Assembly (NCBI GenBank): GCA_017417315.1
Contig: JAFPZK010000029.1
Span: 1 to 64,000, forward strand
Length of the DNA stretch: 64,000 nucleotides
Source: Bacteroidales bacterium
GTDB lineage: Bacteria; Bacteroidota; Bacteroidia; Bacteroidales; UBA3824
Reading direction: 5' to 3'
Below are positions 48,383-57,200 of the stretch, in pieces. The position numbers and the translations under genes were made by a program. Under the pieces are notes generated by a model. That model saw nothing but the letters and a program-made list of their open reading frames with translations. It had not been told where the DNA came from and made no database searches. Each line of letters begins with the position of its first letter. Within the stretch, counting starts at the first letter, position 1.

Positions 48383-49735
48383 ATGTCATCACAAAACAAC
48401 GCCCCTAACGAAATGGGGACTGCCGATATAGGCAAACTGCTTATCAGTTACGCACTTCCGTCAATAGCGGCTCAAATGGTGTCAAGCATTTACAACGTCG
48501 TAGACAGTATTTTCATAGGGCGCGGCGTTGAACCGCTTGCAATCGCAGGCTTCGGCATAACACTCCCGCTGATGAATTTAGCGGCGGCTTTCGGCGCACT
48601 TGTCGGCGCGGGCGGAGGAACGTTAATCTCCATAAAACTCGGACAAAAAGACAAGGACGGCGCAAACAACGTACTCGGTAACGTTGTAGTTTTGAACATC
48701 ATAATCGGAATTTCCGTTATGCTTTTCGGACTTTTGTTTATGGACAAAATCCTCGTACTTTTCGGAGCAAGCAACGAGACAATCTCTTTCGCAAGAGATT
48801 TTATGGAAGTCATACTCTACGGCAACGTAATCACTCACCTCTATTTCGGACTATTGTGCGCCGTCAGGAGTTGCGGCTTCCCGAAAAAAGCAATGACGAT
48901 AACAATGGTTTCTGTTGTCGTTAATATTATATTGTGTCCTATTTTTATTTTTTGGCTCAACCTCGGAATACGCGGCGCGGCTCTTGCAACCGTAATCGCA
49001 CAAACTTGCGGTCTTACAATTCTGCTCGCTCATTTCATGGACAAACAAAAATACATAAGACTTTATTCAAAGTTTTTAAGGCTGAAATCAGACATCGTAA
49101 AAGGCATAATATCAGTAGGTTTAAGCCCGTTTATGCTGAACATTTGCGCATGTTTGGTGGTAATAATCATCAACAACCAACTAAAAAATTACGGCAGCGA
49201 CTACGCTATCGGCGCATACGGTATAGTCAACAAAATGTTAATGTTATTTGCAATGCTCGTTCTCGGTCTCAACCAAGGAATGCAGCCGATTGCAGGCTAT
49301 AATTACGGTGCGAAACAATACGGCAGAGTAACGGAAGTTTTCAAAAAGACAGTCCTTTACGCTACCGCAGTAATGATTGTTGCATTTATCGTGTGTGAAT
49401 GTTTTCCGCACGCAATTTGTTCGATTTTCACCGATGACGAACAGATGACGGATATTTCGGCTAATGCAATGAGAATTATGATTTTAGCATTTCCGATTGT
49501 AGGGTTTCAGATGGTAACTTCCAACTTTTTTCAAAGTATAGGAAAAGCGGTAACGGCGGCAATACTTTCAACGACACGGCAGTTGTTGTTTTTAATTCCC
49601 TCGCTTTTGATTCTGCCGAAAGTTTTCGGTCTCAACGGCGTTTGGTATTCAATGCCGGTATCTGATGTTATCAGCACCGTAGTCGCAGTATTTCTATTGA
49701 CAAAAGAATACAGAAAATTGAAGGCGGTAAACTAA
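48383..49735 (+). CDS. MATE family efflux transporter
   Basis: A 450-residue inner-membrane exporter with about 12 hydrophobic segments. MGTADIGKLLISYALPSIAAQMVSS-type N-terminus, FIGRGVEPLAIAGFGITLPL and the second-half counterpart LGLNQGMQPIAGYNYGAKQY are typical of the MATE (MepA/DinF-like) family, which expels cationic drugs or metabolites using Na+ or H+ gradients. It has its own -7 box. The substrate cannot be told from sequence. The cytidylate kinase-like gene follows with its own -7 box. Confidence 0.93.
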   Translation: MSSQNNAPNEMGTADIGKLLISYALPSIAAQMVSSIYNVVDSIFIGRGVEPLAIAGFGITLPLMNLAAAFGALVGAGGGTLISIKLGQKDKDGANNVLGNVVVLNIIIGISVMLFGLLFMDKILVLFGASNETISFARDFMEVILYGNVITHLYFGLLCAVRSCGFPKKAMTITMVSVVVNIILCPIFIFWLNLGIRGAALATVIAQTCGLTILLAHFMDKQKYIRLYSKFLRLKSDIVKGIISVGLSPFMLNICACLVVIIINNQLKNYGSDYAIGAYGIVNKMLMLFAMLVLGLNQGMQPIAGYNYGAKQYGRVTEVFKKTVLYATAVMIVAFIVCECFPHAICSIFTDDEQMTDISANAMRIMILAFPIVGFQMVTSNFFQSIGKAVTAAILSTTRQLLFLIPSLLILPKVFGLNGVWYSMPVSDVISTVVAVFLLTKEYRKLKAVN

Positions 49736-49766
49736 AATTTTTCCTATGATTACAATTTTTTTTATT

Positions 49767-49774
49767 TAAATTTG
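49767..49774 (+). promoter_or_regulatory. -7 box of the cytidylate kinase-like gene
   Basis: TAAATTTG followed by CAAC, 26 bases before the start codon. Confidence 0.5.
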
Positions 49775-49800
49775 CAACAGTTTTTTTTACATAACAATCA

Positions 49801-50442
49801 ATGACACCAAAAGTAGTTATCAGCATAGGCAGACAGTTTGGCAGCGGCGGACGTATTCTCGGAAGCACTCTCGCCAAACGCTTTGACATAAAATTTTACG
49901 ACAACGAAATAATAACCGAAGCCGCAAAAAACAGCGGCTTCGACGAAAAAATAATTTCAGAAAAAGACGAAAAACCGGTTCAAAGCACGTTTTTCTCAAA
50001 TATCCAACACGTTATCAGCGGTAACGATTCGGCAGTCAGCGACGAAAATATTTTCAAAATTCAATCACAAGCAATCCGCAAAGTAGCCGCTGAAAATGAT
50101 TGCGTTATTATGGGACGTTGTTCGGATTACGTTTTGAGAGATTATCCGTATTGTTTAAGCGTGTTTTTTTGGTCGCCGTTAGAGGACAGAATCCAAAGAG
50201 TCTGCGAACGCTGCAATATTTCTGACCGCGAAAAAGCACGTCAACTCATTGAAAAAGAAGACAGTATGCGGGCAAAATATTACAACTATTTCACCGGCAA
50301 AATTTGGGGCGATGCCAAAAGTTATAACCTTTGCGTTGACGTTTCAATGCTCGGACTTGAACGCACGGCAGATTTCGTCTGCAAATTTTTAAAAACTAAA
50401 TTCGGCGATTTATTAACGGACAAATACTCTGTTTACGAATAA
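49801..50442 (+). CDS. Cytidylate kinase-like protein
   Basis: A 213-residue P-loop protein of the cytidylate-kinase-like family. The nucleotide-binding segment VISIGRQFGSGGRILGSTLA opens the protein, followed by FYDNEIITEAAKNSG, VIMGRCSDYVLRDYP and a lid-like Arg-rich region (RIQRVCERCNISDREKARQL). Proteins of this group are common in gut Bacteroidota and Firmicutes and are often separate from the essential Cmk; their substrate is not established. Cytoplasmic. A long hairpin follows the stop codon. Confidence 0.88.
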   Translation: MTPKVVISIGRQFGSGGRILGSTLAKRFDIKFYDNEIITEAAKNSGFDEKIISEKDEKPVQSTFFSNIQHVISGNDSAVSDENIFKIQSQAIRKVAAENDCVIMGRCSDYVLRDYPYCLSVFFWSPLEDRIQRVCERCNISDREKARQLIEKEDSMRAKYYNYFTGKIWGDAKSYNLCVDVSMLGLERTADFVCKFLKTKFGDLLTDKYSVYE

Positions 50443-50444
50443 AA

Positions 50445-50509
50445 TTTTCCGTTTATAGCCAGCCAAAATTTGATTTTTTTTGAAGTTTTGGCGGGCTATG
50501 AACGGAAAA
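50445..50509 (+). terminator. Long hairpin after the cytidylate kinase-like gene
   Basis: Arms of 24 bases (50445-50468 and 50486-50509, two mismatches) around a 17-base AT-rich loop, beginning three bases after the stop codon and followed by a T-rich stretch. It is longer than the other terminators here. Confidence 0.7.
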
Positions 50510-50576
50510 ATATTTTTTTACATCTTGTAAGTTGAATCTGCGCAGTTCAAAAAAAACAGTTAAAACCAAAAAAAGA

Positions 50577-50608
50577 TTTGCGGCATAAATAAAATGTCAT
50601 TAATTTTG
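50577..50608 (+). promoter_or_regulatory. Promoter of the ABC exporter gene
   Basis: TTTG (50577-50580), 20 bases, TAATTTTG (50601-50608), a full consensus match 38 bases before the start codon. Confidence 0.75.
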
Positions 50609-50646
50609 TAGTCGCTCAGAACATTACATTTTAGTACAAAGCAATA

Positions 50647-52470
50647 ATGAATAGTTTTAAAACCATAGTCAAATATCTTGCGCCTTTCAAAAAGTACGCA
50701 TTTTTCAACATTCTGCTGAACGCGCTCGGAACATTGTTTTCGCTGTTCAGTTTCACGATGTTTATTCCGTTTTTGGATACGTTGTTTAACACAAATAACG
50801 GCGTTGTCAGCGACCCGGGGGCTTTTGAATGGAGTTACAAAAGTTTTATGGCTCACTTCAATTATTTAGTGTACCAAATCGGTCAAGACCACGGAAAATT
50901 TCACGCTCTCTTGTTTTTAGGCGGTGCGGTGCTTTTCGGTGCGTTTTTCAGAAATTTTTTCCTTTACATGGGAAGTTTCTTTATGGCTCCTATCAGCAAC
51001 GGAACGGTTATGCAGTTTCAAAGGAGAATTTATAACAAAATTCTTGATCTACCGTTAAGATATTTTTCAGAATCGAAAAAAGGCGATATTCTCAGCCGTT
51101 TTACCTCTGACGTTCAGGAAATTAGGGCAAGTATTTCGGGCAGTCTCGATATGCTTTTCAAAGACCCGATTCAGATTGTCGTGTTTTTGAGTTATATGAT
51201 TTATACGAGTTGGGAACTGACCTGCGTTTCGTTTCTTGTTTTGCCGCTGATTGCTATTGTTATCGGAAAAATCGGAAAAAGCCTTAAAGACACCTCCGGC
51301 AAAGGTCAGGCGGCGGCAGGCGAAATGCTGACGATTATGGAAGAAACTCTCGGCGGTCTGCGCATTATCAAGGCTTTTGTCGCTGAGGGAAAAATGAAAG
51401 AACGTTTCAAAAAAATCAACGACAAAGTTTACAGACTTCAAAACAAAATCATGCGCAAACATTCTTTGTCGTCGCCGCTGAGCGAATTTTTAGGAATTTT
51501 GGCATTCACGTTTATTTTGGTAGTCGGCGGATATTTGATTCTCGTTAAAGGCGACAATACGTTTACCTCGTCAGAATTTATCGCTTATTTGGTGGTTTTC
51601 ACGCAGATTCTTAACCCCGCAAAAGATTTAGCGAGGACGTATAATACGATTCAGAAAGGTATGGCTTCGCTTGACCGCGTAAATGCTATTTTGGAAGAGA
51701 CAATGAACGTTCCCGAAATAGAAAACCCGGTCAGAATCAGCGATTTCAAGTCTTCAATCGAGTTCAAAAACGTTTCGTTTAAATACGCTGAAAAATACGT
51801 GTTGAGGAATATCAACTTAAAAATCGAAAAAGGTAAAACCGTTGCTTTGGTCGGACAGTCGGGTTCGGGAAAATCGACGTTAGTGGATCTTTTGCCGAGA
51901 TTTTGGGATCCTCAAGAAGGCGAAATTTTGATTGACGGTGTTAACATAAAAGATTATAAATTAACGGATTTGCGTTCTTTGATGGGAAATGTTAATCAGG
52001 AATCAATTTTGTTTAACGATACAATCCGCAACAATATTTCGTTCGGTGTTGATACGGCAACAGATTCTCAGGTTGAAGAAGCGGCAAAAGTTGCTAATGC
52101 GTCAGACTTTATAAAAGAAAAAGACGGCGGTTATGATTATACAGTCGGCGACCGTGGTGGAAAATTGTCAGGCGGTCAGCGTCAAAGGCTTTCGATTGCC
52201 CGCGCCGTTTTGAAAAATCCTCCGATTATGATTCTTGACGAGGCAACCTCCGCTCTTGACACCGAAAGCGAAAAACTCGTTCAGGAAGCGTTAACAAACT
52301 TGATGAAAAACCGCACGTCAATCGTCATAGCACACCGGCTGTCAACGATTAAAAATGCAGATATGATTTGCGTTATGAACGAAGGCGAAATCGTAGAAAG
52401 CGGGAAACATGAAGAACTTTTAGCCAAAAACGGAACTTACAAAAAACTTTGTGATTTACAGACGTTTTAA
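50647..52470 (+). CDS. MsbA-like ABC exporter (fused membrane and ATPase domains)
   Basis: A 607-residue half-transporter that works as a dimer. About 330 residues of membrane domain with six predicted helices precede the ATPase domain: Walker A VGQSGSGKSTL, Q-loop NVNQE, signature LSGGQRQRLS, Walker B IMILDEATSALD, H-loop IAHRLST. The overall form is that of MsbA and related lipid A or lipid-linked exporters. The next gene, a membrane glycosyltransferase, overlaps its stop by one base (TAATG), which supports a role in envelope lipid or glycan transport. The actual cargo is unknown. Confidence 0.93.
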   Translation: MNSFKTIVKYLAPFKKYAFFNILLNALGTLFSLFSFTMFIPFLDTLFNTNNGVVSDPGAFEWSYKSFMAHFNYLVYQIGQDHGKFHALLFLGGAVLFGAFFRNFFLYMGSFFMAPISNGTVMQFQRRIYNKILDLPLRYFSESKKGDILSRFTSDVQEIRASISGSLDMLFKDPIQIVVFLSYMIYTSWELTCVSFLVLPLIAIVIGKIGKSLKDTSGKGQAAAGEMLTIMEETLGGLRIIKAFVAEGKMKERFKKINDKVYRLQNKIMRKHSLSSPLSEFLGILAFTFILVVGGYLILVKGDNTFTSSEFIAYLVVFTQILNPAKDLARTYNTIQKGMASLDRVNAILEETMNVPEIENPVRISDFKSSIEFKNVSFKYAEKYVLRNINLKIEKGKTVALVGQSGSGKSTLVDLLPRFWDPQEGEILIDGVNIKDYKLTDLRSLMGNVNQESILFNDTIRNNISFGVDTATDSQVEEAAKVANASDFIKEKDGGYDYTVGDRGGKLSGGQRQRLSIARAVLKNPPIMILDEATSALDTESEKLVQEALTNLMKNRTSIVIAHRLSTIKNADMICVMNEGEIVESGKHEELLAKNGTYKKLCDLQTF

Positions 52471-54065
52471 TGAAAATCGGGCAATTCATACGGTATTGTT
52501 TTGAAGAAAAACCGCTGCTTTTCTGTATGTGGTTAGCCTTTGTTCTGCGTATGCTTGCCGTAGTTTTTTCGCAGGGAATTGCCTTCGGTTTTGACCATTA
52601 TGTCTACATAGAAAACGCGCAAAACATTGTTTCGGGAAGGTTAGATTTTACGGCTTTGTCAGAAGACATGGAATACGAAAGTTTTTCTAAACACGGATAC
52701 AGCCTTATATACCTCATCGTAAATACGGGAATTTTTTATGTACTTGAATTTTTCAACATTTTTGACCCAAGAGGCAAAATGTTCATTTTAAGGCTTTTCC
52801 ATGCGCTGATTTCAATGTACGTAATTTATTACAGTTACCGTTTGGCGTATAGACTCGCTAACAGAAAGGCGGCTTTGGCAGTAGGACTTGTGGCTGCTTC
52901 GCTGTGGTTTATGCCGTTTTTAAGCGTTAAATCCCTGCCAGAAAACATTTCGGCAATTTTTCTTTTGGCTGCAATTTATAGGTTTGCTAAAACCAACAAA
53001 CGAAACTATAAATACGGCGATGATTTATTCGTCGGATTGCTTTTGGGCTGTTCGTCAGCATTTTGTATAAACTCGCTTTTCTTTGTTGCAGGTTTTGCCG
53101 TCGTTGTCGGACTGCTCACCGGAAAACGCAGGTCGCTACTATTAATATTAGGCTCGGCAATTTCGGTTTTCGTGTCGGAAGGCATAATCAATACTATCTT
53201 TTTAGGAACACCTTTTTATATCATAAGGGAATATTTTTCAGCAGTTTTCGAAGGCAGCCTTACAACTCACGGTGCAAAAACGGTTTATATGTACATCTCG
53301 CTTTTGGTGCTGATGATTCCGTTTCCGTGGGGCATTTTGGCAATGGTAGGTTACATAAAATCTTGGAAAAGAACTTTTCTTCTTTTTTTCCCCGTAACGT
53401 TCTATATAGTAATGTGTTATCTTTTACCTTACAAAGGCGAACAATTTATTTTGCCGATTATGCCGTTGTTTTTTATAATCTGTTTGGCGGGCTGGTACAG
53501 ATATTGGGGAAATTCAAGATTTTGGGTGTCAAAACCAAGGCTAAGATATTGGATTACAACGGCTTTCTTTATCGTCAACACTCCGGTATTATTGCTGACA
53601 TGTTTTGCTTTTGTCAGAAGACCGCAAGTAGAAACAATGGTTTATTTGTCTCACTTCAAAAACGATATTTCGGCAATTATGGTTGAAAACTCGCTTCTGA
53701 CAAACTGCAAATCATTTCCGGTGTTTTACTTAGGCAAAGACGTTCCTGTCTTTATACTTGATTATCAAAAAGAAACGCCCGATGCGTCAATTTATTACTG
53801 CACTCAAAAAATTTCCCGATACGAAAGAGAATTATATACTGAAAAATATTTTTTGCATTGTAAAAAAGAAGATTTGCCTGAATTTGTAATTTTTTACGGC
53901 TCAGAAAACATTCCCGAAAGGCTTGCCAAAATGCGGAGAATTTTTCCGATGATAGTTCACGAAAAAACCATAAAACCGTCATACGCGGACAAAATAATCT
54001 CGATAGTAAATCCGGGAAACGAAAACGATGAAATTCAAATTTATAGAACGGACATTCAGGAATAA
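52470..54065 (+). CDS. GT-C-type membrane glycosyltransferase (ArnT/GT39-like)
   Basis: A 531-residue integral membrane protein with about 10-12 hydrophobic segments. The first extracytoplasmic loop has FDHYVYIENAQNIVSGRLDF, with the acidic residue after TM1 typical of lipid-phosphate-sugar glycosyltransferases. LPYKGEQFILPIMPLFFIIC is a later membrane hairpin resembling the 'KHExFLLPxxP' block of that group. The last ~130 residues form a soluble domain. It starts inside the stop codon of the ABC exporter gene, so translation is coupled. It probably adds a sugar from a polyprenyl phosphate donor to an envelope lipid or protein; donor and acceptor are unknown. Confidence 0.8.
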   Translation: MKIGQFIRYCFEEKPLLFCMWLAFVLRMLAVVFSQGIAFGFDHYVYIENAQNIVSGRLDFTALSEDMEYESFSKHGYSLIYLIVNTGIFYVLEFFNIFDPRGKMFILRLFHALISMYVIYYSYRLAYRLANRKAALAVGLVAASLWFMPFLSVKSLPENISAIFLLAAIYRFAKTNKRNYKYGDDLFVGLLLGCSSAFCINSLFFVAGFAVVVGLLTGKRRSLLLILGSAISVFVSEGIINTIFLGTPFYIIREYFSAVFEGSLTTHGAKTVYMYISLLVLMIPFPWGILAMVGYIKSWKRTFLLFFPVTFYIVMCYLLPYKGEQFILPIMPLFFIICLAGWYRYWGNSRFWVSKPRLRYWITTAFFIVNTPVLLLTCFAFVRRPQVETMVYLSHFKNDISAIMVENSLLTNCKSFPVFYLGKDVPVFILDYQKETPDASIYYCTQKISRYERELYTEKYFLHCKKEDLPEFVIFYGSENIPERLAKMRRIFPMIVHEKTIKPSYADKIISIVNPGNENDEIQIYRTDIQE

Positions 54066-54086
54066 AAAAGTAAACGGGATTAATAG

Positions 54087-54106
54087 CCGTGGGTGTGAAC
54101 CCACGG
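54087..54106. repeat. REP-like short palindrome
   Basis: CCGTGGGT-GTGA-ACCCACGG, a perfect 8-bp stem with a GTGA loop, embedded in AT-rich sequence 21 bases after the glycosyltransferase stop. No T run follows, so it is not a standard terminator. Palindromes with a CCGTGGGT core are reminiscent of dispersed intergenic repeats; only one copy is seen in this window. Confidence 0.6.
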
Positions 54107-54198
54107 TAATAATATCGCAATCGAATATAACCAACACTCAACCCCTGCTTACCCTAAAAAACGACAAAACAAAAATTTTCAAAAAAAATTAATCCTTT

Positions 54199-54232
54199 TT
54201 TGCTTTAATGTTAAAAATTCTTTGTAACTTTC
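54199..54232 (+). promoter_or_regulatory. Candidate promoter of the giant surface protein gene
   Basis: TTTG (54199-54202), 22 bases, TAACTTTC (54225-54232); one mismatch in the -7 box and long spacing. It lies 40 bases before the ATG at 54272, supporting that ATG as the true start. Confidence 0.45.
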
Positions 54233-54271
54233 GCCCGACATTAATTATTGTTAAACATAAAAAATTCAATT

Positions 54272-57200
54272 ATGAAAAACACTCCAACCAAACTTTACAA
54301 ATTTCTAAGGGGGGGGGGATTTATGTTTGCTATTATTTACAATAGCAACATTTCTGACTTTCACCTCAGAAATTAACCCTCCGTATTTGTGGCACAAACC
54401 GCAAAAAAGTGCTGAAACTCAATCGTTCAGCCCGTTATTATCCAACATCAATCAAGGGAACAACGATTTTCAATATGTTCCGATATTAAACACAATTCTC
54501 AATTCGCCATTAGAAGTTGAGCCCGAGGCATACGCCGTATTCTCCGACGGCACTCTCACATTCTACTACGACAAAAACAAGCCCGCAGGTGCGTATGGAA
54601 TGAGGACGACATGGGACGACCAATGGTATGATGTCGCGGACAAAATCACCAAAGTCGTCTTCGACAAATCGTTTGACAATTACCGTCCGACAAGTTGCGC
54701 GGATTGGTTCTATAATTGTAAAAACTTAACTGTCATTGAGGGCATGAAGGAGTACCTCAACACAGACAATGTTACGAACATGAGTTTTATGTTCTACGGT
54801 TGCAGCAGCCTTACCACCCTTGACCTTTCCAATTTCAAAACTGAAAATGTTACGGAGATGGGCTATATGTTCTGCCTCTGCAGTAGTCTTACCACCCTCG
54901 ATGTTTCCAATTTCAAAACAGACAATGTTACGAGCATGGTCGGTATGTTCTACAATTGCAGCAGTCTTACCACCCTCGACGTTTCCAATTTCAAAACTGA
55001 AAATGTTACGGATATGGGCTATATGTTCAGCGGTTGCAGCAGTCTCAAAACTATCTATGTCGGCGACAATTGGACAATAAATAATGTGATTACATCTGAT
55101 GAAGGAATGTTTGAAGGCTGCACCGCTCTCATCGGTGGCAAAGGCACAACCTACGACGAAAACTTCATCAATGCCACCTACGCCCGCATTGACGGCGGCG
55201 CGGATGCTCCGGGATATTTTACGAAGAAAGGTGAGCAGCCCGTTCCTGCCCTCGTCGAAGGCTTCTACGAAATCACCACCGCCCAAGAACTTCTTTGGTT
55301 TGCTAACTACGTCAACAGCGGCAACCCCGGAGCCAGCGCACGCCTTATGAACGACATTGTCCTCAACGAAAAACTCCTGGACAAAATCGCTAAAGGCGAA
55401 ACCCAAGACCTCGTTACTTGGATTCCGATTGGCACGCCCGAACATCCGTATGGTATAGACAACTCTTCCGAAGCCCAATTCTTTGCCGACAAGCATACTA
55501 TCAGCGGGCTTTACGTCAACAACCCCGAACAGGATTATGTGGGTCTTTTCGGATACGCTACTGGACTGGGTCTTTTAGGTAACTTTGCTGTTAAAGATTC
55601 GTACTTTGCGGGACACAATTATGTGGGCGGTATTGCGGGGTATAGCAATGAAAGCATACATAGTTCCTATTTTCGTGGCACCATTTCTGGCAATGATTAC
55701 ATAGGCGGCATCGTAGGTTATTATGGTGCAAGTATGTACGATTGTTATGTTGCCGCCAATATCTCCGGCAAAAGCGTTGCTGGTGCAATCATTGGTGGCA
55801 GGGGGAAAGAAGATATTGGTGTTTCCAACTGCTATTACAACAATACTCTCACCTCCCTCAAAGCTCTTGGCTATACCGGCGCAGACGACGAGGCAGCCAA
55901 CGTCGTAGGCAAAGCCCCTGCTTCGTTCCACAATGGCGAAATCGCATTCCTTGTAGGTGTTTTCCCCTGTCAAGACCTATCCGAACCGAACTCTTATCCT
56001 GAGTTTTCAGGCAAGTACGTCCACCAAAACCTTGACGGCAGCGGCTACCACAATCCCGAATACGAGGACAATCATTGCAAGCACTGTATCCACTACACCT
56101 ACACATTGCCGCAAAAGGTTGGTGACGTTTACCAAATATCCACTGCCGACGAACTTTACGGCTTCATGCACTTGGTAAATTCAGGCAACACTTACATCAA
56201 CGCTGTACTTACTGCCGACATCGTTGTCAACGAGAACGTACTCGAAAAAGTTCACAGCGGCAACACCGCTGGTCTCAGGGAGTGGTATTCGATAGGCAAC
56301 AATGGCTATATGGGCTACCTCGAAAACAATTGTGAATACGGCGGCGTGTTCGACGGACAGTTACACACCATCAGCGGTCTGTATTTCGACAGCGAAAAGA
56401 AAGGTCTTATTCAATTAGGATTGTTCGAATCAATAAAAAATACAGTAAGGAATGTGATAATCAAGGATACATATTTCAAAGGCAACAATGTATGTGGCAT
56501 AGGTTATGGTGGAAATTATAGTATTGTTGAAAACTGTATATTTGACGGAGAATTATTTGGACAAGAACAGGCTGCCGGAATATGCTATTATAACAATGGT
56601 ACAACCAAAAATTGCATCAACTATGGCAAAATTAGTGGTAGTTGGGCAGCTGGTATAGTAATTGGTGGTAATACCGTAACCAATTGCTATAATGCAGGTG
56701 AAATTGTTTCCTTATTTGATAACGGTGTTTTCATCGGTGGTATTGGTAGTGGAACTACGCTTGGCAATATAACTAATTGCTACAACACAGGAGTTATTTC
56801 TTACGGATATAGCATTTGTGGTGCTCATTTTCTTGGTATCAATATTTCAAATACTTATAACAATCAGGATATATGCGATTTGCCGTTTGTATTCGATGAT
56901 TGGTACCCTTCTACCATCACCGGCGGCGGCAACACCACCACGGCTGAACTCTGCAACGGAAAACTTCCCGAAGGCTATTCTGAGGAAGACTGGATTGCAG
57001 GAAAAACCGAAATAAAAGACGGCAAAGCCATCTACACTTTCCCTCATTTGAAAGTGTTTGACGGCATATATCCGGCATATACTATGGTTGTAGAAGAACC
57101 TATTTCCATAAAGGTCAAGGAAATACCTCAGACAGAATTTGCATTGGGCGAAGACTTGTACACTGATGGCTTGATTGTTACTTTTGAATTCCCCGACGGT

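Noticed and set aside
54087-54106. Terminator of the glycosyltransferase gene
   Set aside because: The hairpin is strong but has no T run on either side.
54327-54360. TTG at 54327 as the real start of the giant protein
   Set aside because: It would give a hydrophobic start without a basic N-region, whereas the ATG at 54272 gives a perfect signal peptide once the G run is changed by one base.
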